DNA of 53,485 bases from Bacillota bacterium (GTDB taxonomy: Bacteria; Bacillota; Sulfobacillia; JAJYWN01; JAJZPE01), in NCBI GenBank assembly GCA_036504675.1, contig DASXUT010000004.1, positions 1 to 53,485 of the forward strand, in the 5' to 3' direction. Positions 50,472 through 53,485 of this stretch are shown here, in pieces. The notes below the pieces were generated by a model. That model worked only from the letters and a program-made list of their open reading frames with translations, did not search any database and had not been told where the DNA came from. Numbering within the stretch: position 1 is the first letter of the stretch; every line of letters starts with the position of its first letter. Both the position numbers and the translations under genes were made by a program.

Positions 50472-51923
50472 TTGCAGGTTAAAGACCTGGTGGCCACCAA
50501 TATCCCGGTGATCGCGCCGGACACTCCGGCCTCCGCCGCCGCCGCCAGGCTCACTGAAGCCAAATCCCAGTGCGCTCTGGTCATGTCCGGCGAGCGCTTG
50601 GCAGGGTTAGTCTCCGACCAGGAGCTGAGGGCCCTCCTCGCCCGTGGCGGGGTCAACCCGGAGGCCCCGGTCAGCGAGCTGATGGTGCCGGCCAAGAACC
50701 TCTCCCTGGTGACCATGGACACTCAGATGGAGCAGGCCGCCGAGATGATCGCCGAACAGAAGGTGGTCGGCCTGCCGGTGGTCGACAAGGACAAGATCGT
50801 CGGCGTCCTCACCCGCGACACCGTCCTGTCCTACTTCTCCTGGCAGGAGATCTCCGGGCGAGAGCGGGAGGCCTGGGAGCGCCGGGCGGGGATGATCCTC
50901 AAGTCCCTCCATGAGGGACTTATCGTCGTCGACAAGGACCTCGTCATCCGGGAGTACAACGCCGCCGCCGAACGGCTGACCGGCAACAAAGCCGCCGACC
51001 GCCTGGGTCAGAAGGCCCGCGTCGTCAGTGTCAATGACTCGCCGATCTTCAAGGTGATGTCCAGCGGTCAACCGATCTACAGCGAAGAGTCCCAGTTGAA
51101 GGATGGGCGCTGGTTCCTGGCCAACTATGTCCCGCTGATCGAGAGCGGCGAGGTCACCGGGGTCATTCAGACCTTCAATGATATCAGCGACCAGAAAGAG
51201 CTCCAGCGCGAACTCCAATCGGCCCGCGACGAGCTGGACAAGGCCTTCGCCCTGACCCTTCCCAACTCCAAGGTCGAGCACAAGCTGAAGCACTCCCCGG
51301 AGTATCGGGATGTCTACCTTCTCCACAGCAAGAAGATAAAAATCACCGAGGTCATCGCCGACGGTTGCTACCAGCACGTGGTCAACTCGATGCGGGTGGC
51401 GGCCGACCTCAATGACAAGGGCGTCATGAGCCTCATCGGGATCAACAAGGATACCGTCGTCCAGTCGATCATCTTCCACGACATCGGCAAGAGCCAGCCC
51501 CAACTGGCCGTGGGCGACATTGTGGACCCCAAGAAGACCTTCGAGGACGGCTACCTCCACGCGGCCCGCAGCGCCGACATCGCCCAGCACTTCTACAACA
51601 AGGACGCCGACGTGGTTCACCTGATCCGCTACCACCATCACGAAGAGAATGTCCTTCCGTCCGACTTCCCGCCGCAACTCTTGCCGATGCACCGGTTGTT
51701 GCGAGTAATCGACGGCCTGTCGGCTTGCCTGACCCGGCGGAAGGGGTCGTACCGGCTGGCCGCCGACGGATCACGGTTGATCGTCTCGGAGCACAACGGT
51801 CACCCCCAGTTCAACAACGAATGGAGCATCGACTTGTTCACCGGTGAACGGCACATCCTCCAGACCTTCCCGGTCACTGAGGAGAACGGAAATATAGGCA
51901 CACAGGTGTCCGCCGGCGCTTGA
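50472..51923 (+). CDS. CBS-PAS-HD domain signalling protein
   Basis: The 483-residue protein has a CBS pair (about residues 1-115: VKDLVATNIPVIAPDTPASA, VVGLPVVDKDKIVGVLTRD), a PAS domain (about 140-245: LHEGLIVVDKDLVIREYNAA, TFNDISDQKELQ), a short coiled coil, and an HD domain (from about 325: HVVNSMRVAADL, SIIFHDIGKSQPQ, LHAARSADIAQHF, IRYHHHEEN, RLLRVIDGLSA). It may sense nucleotides or redox ligands and hydrolyse a phosphate ester. The TTG at 50472 is chosen because of GGGGGGAAG upstream. The terminator follows immediately. Confidence 0.8.
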   Translation: MQVKDLVATNIPVIAPDTPASAAAARLTEAKSQCALVMSGERLAGLVSDQELRALLARGGVNPEAPVSELMVPAKNLSLVTMDTQMEQAAEMIAEQKVVGLPVVDKDKIVGVLTRDTVLSYFSWQEISGREREAWERRAGMILKSLHEGLIVVDKDLVIREYNAAAERLTGNKAADRLGQKARVVSVNDSPIFKVMSSGQPIYSEESQLKDGRWFLANYVPLIESGEVTGVIQTFNDISDQKELQRELQSARDELDKAFALTLPNSKVEHKLKHSPEYRDVYLLHSKKIKITEVIADGCYQHVVNSMRVAADLNDKGVMSLIGINKDTVVQSIIFHDIGKSQPQLAVGDIVDPKKTFEDGYLHAARSADIAQHFYNKDADVVHLIRYHHHEENVLPSDFPPQLLPMHRLLRVIDGLSACLTRRKGSYRLAADGSRLIVSEHNGHPQFNNEWSIDLFTGERHILQTFPVTEENGNIGTQVSAGA

Positions 51924-51944
51924 CGAAGCGGAAAGCTGCACGAA

Positions 51945-51976
51945 AAAGACGGCTACCCGTGATGGGGGCCGTCTTT
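51945..51976 (+). terminator. Terminator after the CBS-PAS-HD gene
   Basis: AAAGACGGC (51945-51953) pairs with GCCGTCTTT (51968-51976). The inner CCC/GGG pairing extends the stem, and the T residues are within the 3' arm. Confidence 0.7.
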
Positions 51977-52164
51977 GCTATCCGCGACCAGAACAACGCG
52001 TTCTTAATCTTAGCCTCAGATGGGATTGCTTCAACCCGGTTGGGGCTTTGAGTCGTGTTTGTCGGTGACTAGACTCAAAAGGCTGTGATCCCGGGTCCAG
52101 CATGATGCCGGTGCCGGTGTGATCCTCCCGGTCGATGCCGGCGTCGCTGCGGCCTGCTCGTTCT

Positions 52165-52521
52165 CTAAGGGGTAGACCGATGTAGGGACCGCCTGCGAAC
52201 AGGAGGCAAGACGTTGTCGAAGAGTAGCCATAGAGCGTCAATGCCGAACAGAAACCACCAAGCTCTAGTAGCAATCTTGCCCGCGCGGACAGAACGGTCC
52301 CATAAATCCTCTTGATCCTTAACGTTGTATGCCGGATATGTGCCGGAATACTTGCCGAAGACATCCTGCCACTTATATGATGTCCATCTGTCTACCTTGA
52401 ACCGGATTATACCGTCGGAATAGGTCTTGGTGCCAACATAGTCATACCTAAGAACCCATGCTAATACGAGCGCAATCATGAAGATGATGGGTAGCCACTT
52501 AACCCATCTAGCCCCTCTCAC
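52165..52521 (-). CDS. Small membrane protein of unknown function
   Basis: I do not recognise this 118-residue protein. It has an N-terminal helix (WLPIIFMIALVLAWVL), a polar middle with aromatic residues (YDYVGTKTYSDGIIRFKVDR, KYSGTYPAYN), and a second helix (IATRAWWFLFGIDALWLLF). The GTG at 52521 follows GGAGGAGG. The segment is AT-richer than most of the window and near an IS element, in a stretch of low gene density, so it could be acquired. Confidence 0.5.
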   Translation of the reverse strand: MRGARWVKWLPIIFMIALVLAWVLRYDYVGTKTYSDGIIRFKVDRWTSYKWQDVFGKYSGTYPAYNVKDQEDLWDRSVRAGKIATRAWWFLFGIDALWLLFDNVLPPVRRRSLHRSTP

Positions 52522-52577
52522 CTGATCTTGCCTCCTCCCTGTCTCCAGTCAAACCAAACGGCCCCTTGTGTCGCTGC

Positions 52578-53303
52578 CTACTCTACCCGATGACTCCCGG
52601 CGGGACGACTTCCGAGCCCAAAGCATTGACCCAAGGTCTTCAACACCACGTCTCCAAAGGACCAATACCAGTTGAGGGCGGTTGTCACAAACCTGTCGGC
52701 TAGGATAGCAGCACTCTGGGGCGTTGGAAATTCCCACTCGACACCCTTGAACGCGTGGACATGGTTTCGAGAAGTGGTAATCGGTGCGGGACTGTCGACA
52801 GTGCATTGGGGGAGTCTACCTATCCAATCTTGAATTAGGGCAGCAAGTCGCTTCCTTCTTTGGCTCAGCGGTGCAAGATCAGATTCTTGTTCTCCCCAGT
52901 CAGTTGAAAGCCCGATGGCAAAATCCCCGACCTTTCTATCCGCAACCATTCTGAGAACAAAGCGGTCATTGCCATCGAACGGAGTGGCTCCAAACTGGCA
53001 GAACATCGGATTACTCGGTGCTGGCCCCGTTTTGTCCCAGCCCCCGGGGAGGAACCTCCAGCCAGTCAACCTTGGGTCGCGTCTTGCCAGGGATTATACT
53101 TCGATCAGCATACCCAGTCGATCTCCTATTGCGCGTCGGCCCTCAAACGCCCTCAAGAACCTCAGTACCTCCATGTCCGACACGGCGTTGCGCGCATCGC
53201 TTGTCAGCCAGGGGAAAACGGCTCCCCCGACAGTCTGGCCAACGATGAGTAAGAGAGCCGTGTTTCGTGCCTCTAAGTATAGTGGACCCAGAAAACTAGA
53301 CAC
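52578..53303 (-). pseudogene. Interrupted gene of unknown function truncated by an IS3-type insertion
   Basis: The minus strand carries one frame with an in-frame TAA at 53094-53096: an upstream part (VLRFLRAFEGRRAIGDRLGM, LIEV) and a downstream part (SLARRDPRLTGWRFLPGGWD, KTGPAPSNPMFCQFGATPFD, VRKVGDFAIGLSTDW-like continuing to ILADRFVTTALNWYWSF). The reading frame runs up into the IS end at about 53280, so the original N-terminus seems cut off. I do not recognise the family. The downstream 163-codon piece could still be made from an internal start. Confidence 0.5.
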
Positions 53304-53485
53304 GAAGATGGCCGGTTTTAAGTTACAATCGGGGTATGAGGAAAAAGCACTCGCCTGAGCTGAAAGCCCAGATTGTGCTGGAAATGCTCAAGGAAGAGAA
53401 GACGATCACAGAACTGGCCTCCCAGTATGGGCTTCACCCAAACCAGCTCCACCGGTGGCGGAGCCAGGCCTTGAAAAACCTACCC
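53280..53485 (+). mobile_element. Left end of an IS3-family element (runs off the window)
   Basis: GTGGACCCAGAAAACTAGAC (about 53282-53301) resembles the terminal inverted repeat of IS3-type elements and is followed by a short leader with a TACAAT box and a transposase frame. The insertion lies directly against the truncated unknown gene. The right end is outside the window. Confidence 0.65.
53336..53485 (+). CDS. IS3-family transposase OrfA, N-terminal part
   Basis: The first 50 codons read MRKKHSPELKAQIVLEMLKE, EKTITELASQYGLHPNQLHR and WRSQALKNLP, the helix-turn-helix of the IS3 family OrfA that binds the inverted repeats. OrfB would follow after a programmed frameshift but lies outside the window. 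The ATG at 53336 stands behind CGGGG. Confidence 0.85.
   Translation, partial: MRKKHSPELKAQIVLEMLKEEKTITELASQYGLHPNQLHRWRSQALKNLP

Noticed and set aside
51978-52364. Frame of 128 codons on the minus strand overlapping the unknown membrane protein gene
   Set aside because: It overlaps a better candidate with a strong ribosome binding site and has the residue mix of an out-of-frame translation.

Overview
The window is chromosomal DNA from a GC-rich bacterium that most resembles the Bacillota (Firmicutes). Supporting signs are strong AGGAGG-type ribosome binding sites, many GTG and TTG starts, TTGACA/TATAAT-like promoters, a yuaF-floT-like NfeD/flotillin operon, DUF441, a YezD-like protein, DinB/YfiT-type and Xre-type proteins, and a yybP-ykoY RNA. 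The gene set suggests a heterotroph using peptides and short-chain acyl-CoA compounds, probably anaerobic. There are no rRNA, tRNA or CRISPR sequences that I can recognise. Most of the window has the same high GC. Four segments are visibly AT-richer and look acquired: the PHP/propeller pair (about 5.4-9.4 kb), the restriction-modification pair (22.4-24.7 kb), the 27.9-28.5 kb gap, and the right end (52.0-53.5 kb), which carries the left end of an IS3-family element.

Layout. 0-5.4 kb: a cut-off and internally shortened methyltransferase, comB, a YiiX-like cysteine hydrolase, a GPH-type MFS symporter, an Xre regulator driving two paralogous membrane proteins from a promoter with paired palindromes, and an O-methyltransferase. 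5.6-9.5 kb: an exported PHP-domain protein and a membrane-anchored beta-propeller protein. 9.5-14.1 kb: a non-pyrrolysine MttB homologue, an FMN-binding PPOX protein, the Mn importer gene mntH, and DUF441. 14.2-21.4 kb: an Xre/NfeD/flotillin/PspA/DUF4932 membrane-stress operon with twin operators, then an ADP-forming acyl-CoA synthetase. 21.7-28.7 kb: DinB-like protein, a type II restriction-modification pair, a sirtuin, a HAD phosphatase, a beta-CASP nuclease-like protein and a YezD-like protein. 28.9-36.9 kb: a complete Dpp/Opp peptide ABC transporter, an acyltransferase and a CPBP protease. 37.0-47.4 kb: a beta-oxidation/butyrate-type regulon with two EtfBA pairs, two thiolases, acyl-CoA dehydrogenase, enoyl-CoA hydratase, 3-hydroxyacyl-CoA dehydrogenase, an extra dehydrogenase domain and a MarR regulator. 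47.5-53.5 kb: a MobB-MobA fusion, an orphan oppF, a ruined D-Ala-D-Ala carboxypeptidase gene, a CBS-PAS-HD protein, unknown genes and IS3.

The most striking observation is a manganese riboswitch of the yybP-ykoY type, complete with a mutually exclusive terminator, at 13361-13501 on the minus strand. No minus-strand gene follows it. It reads directly into the antisense strand of mntH, and the first good minus-strand terminator beyond lies at 11831-11862, just past the 5' end of mntH. The arrangement predicts that high Mn2+ switches on an antisense RNA covering the whole Mn importer gene. Further points of interest are: a hairpin that can hide the mntH ribosome binding site; a ferredoxin-fused EtfA that has lost its FAD-binding motif; a shared ACTAGAC motif at three promoters of the acyl-CoA regulon; and twin dyad operators at both Xre-controlled operons.
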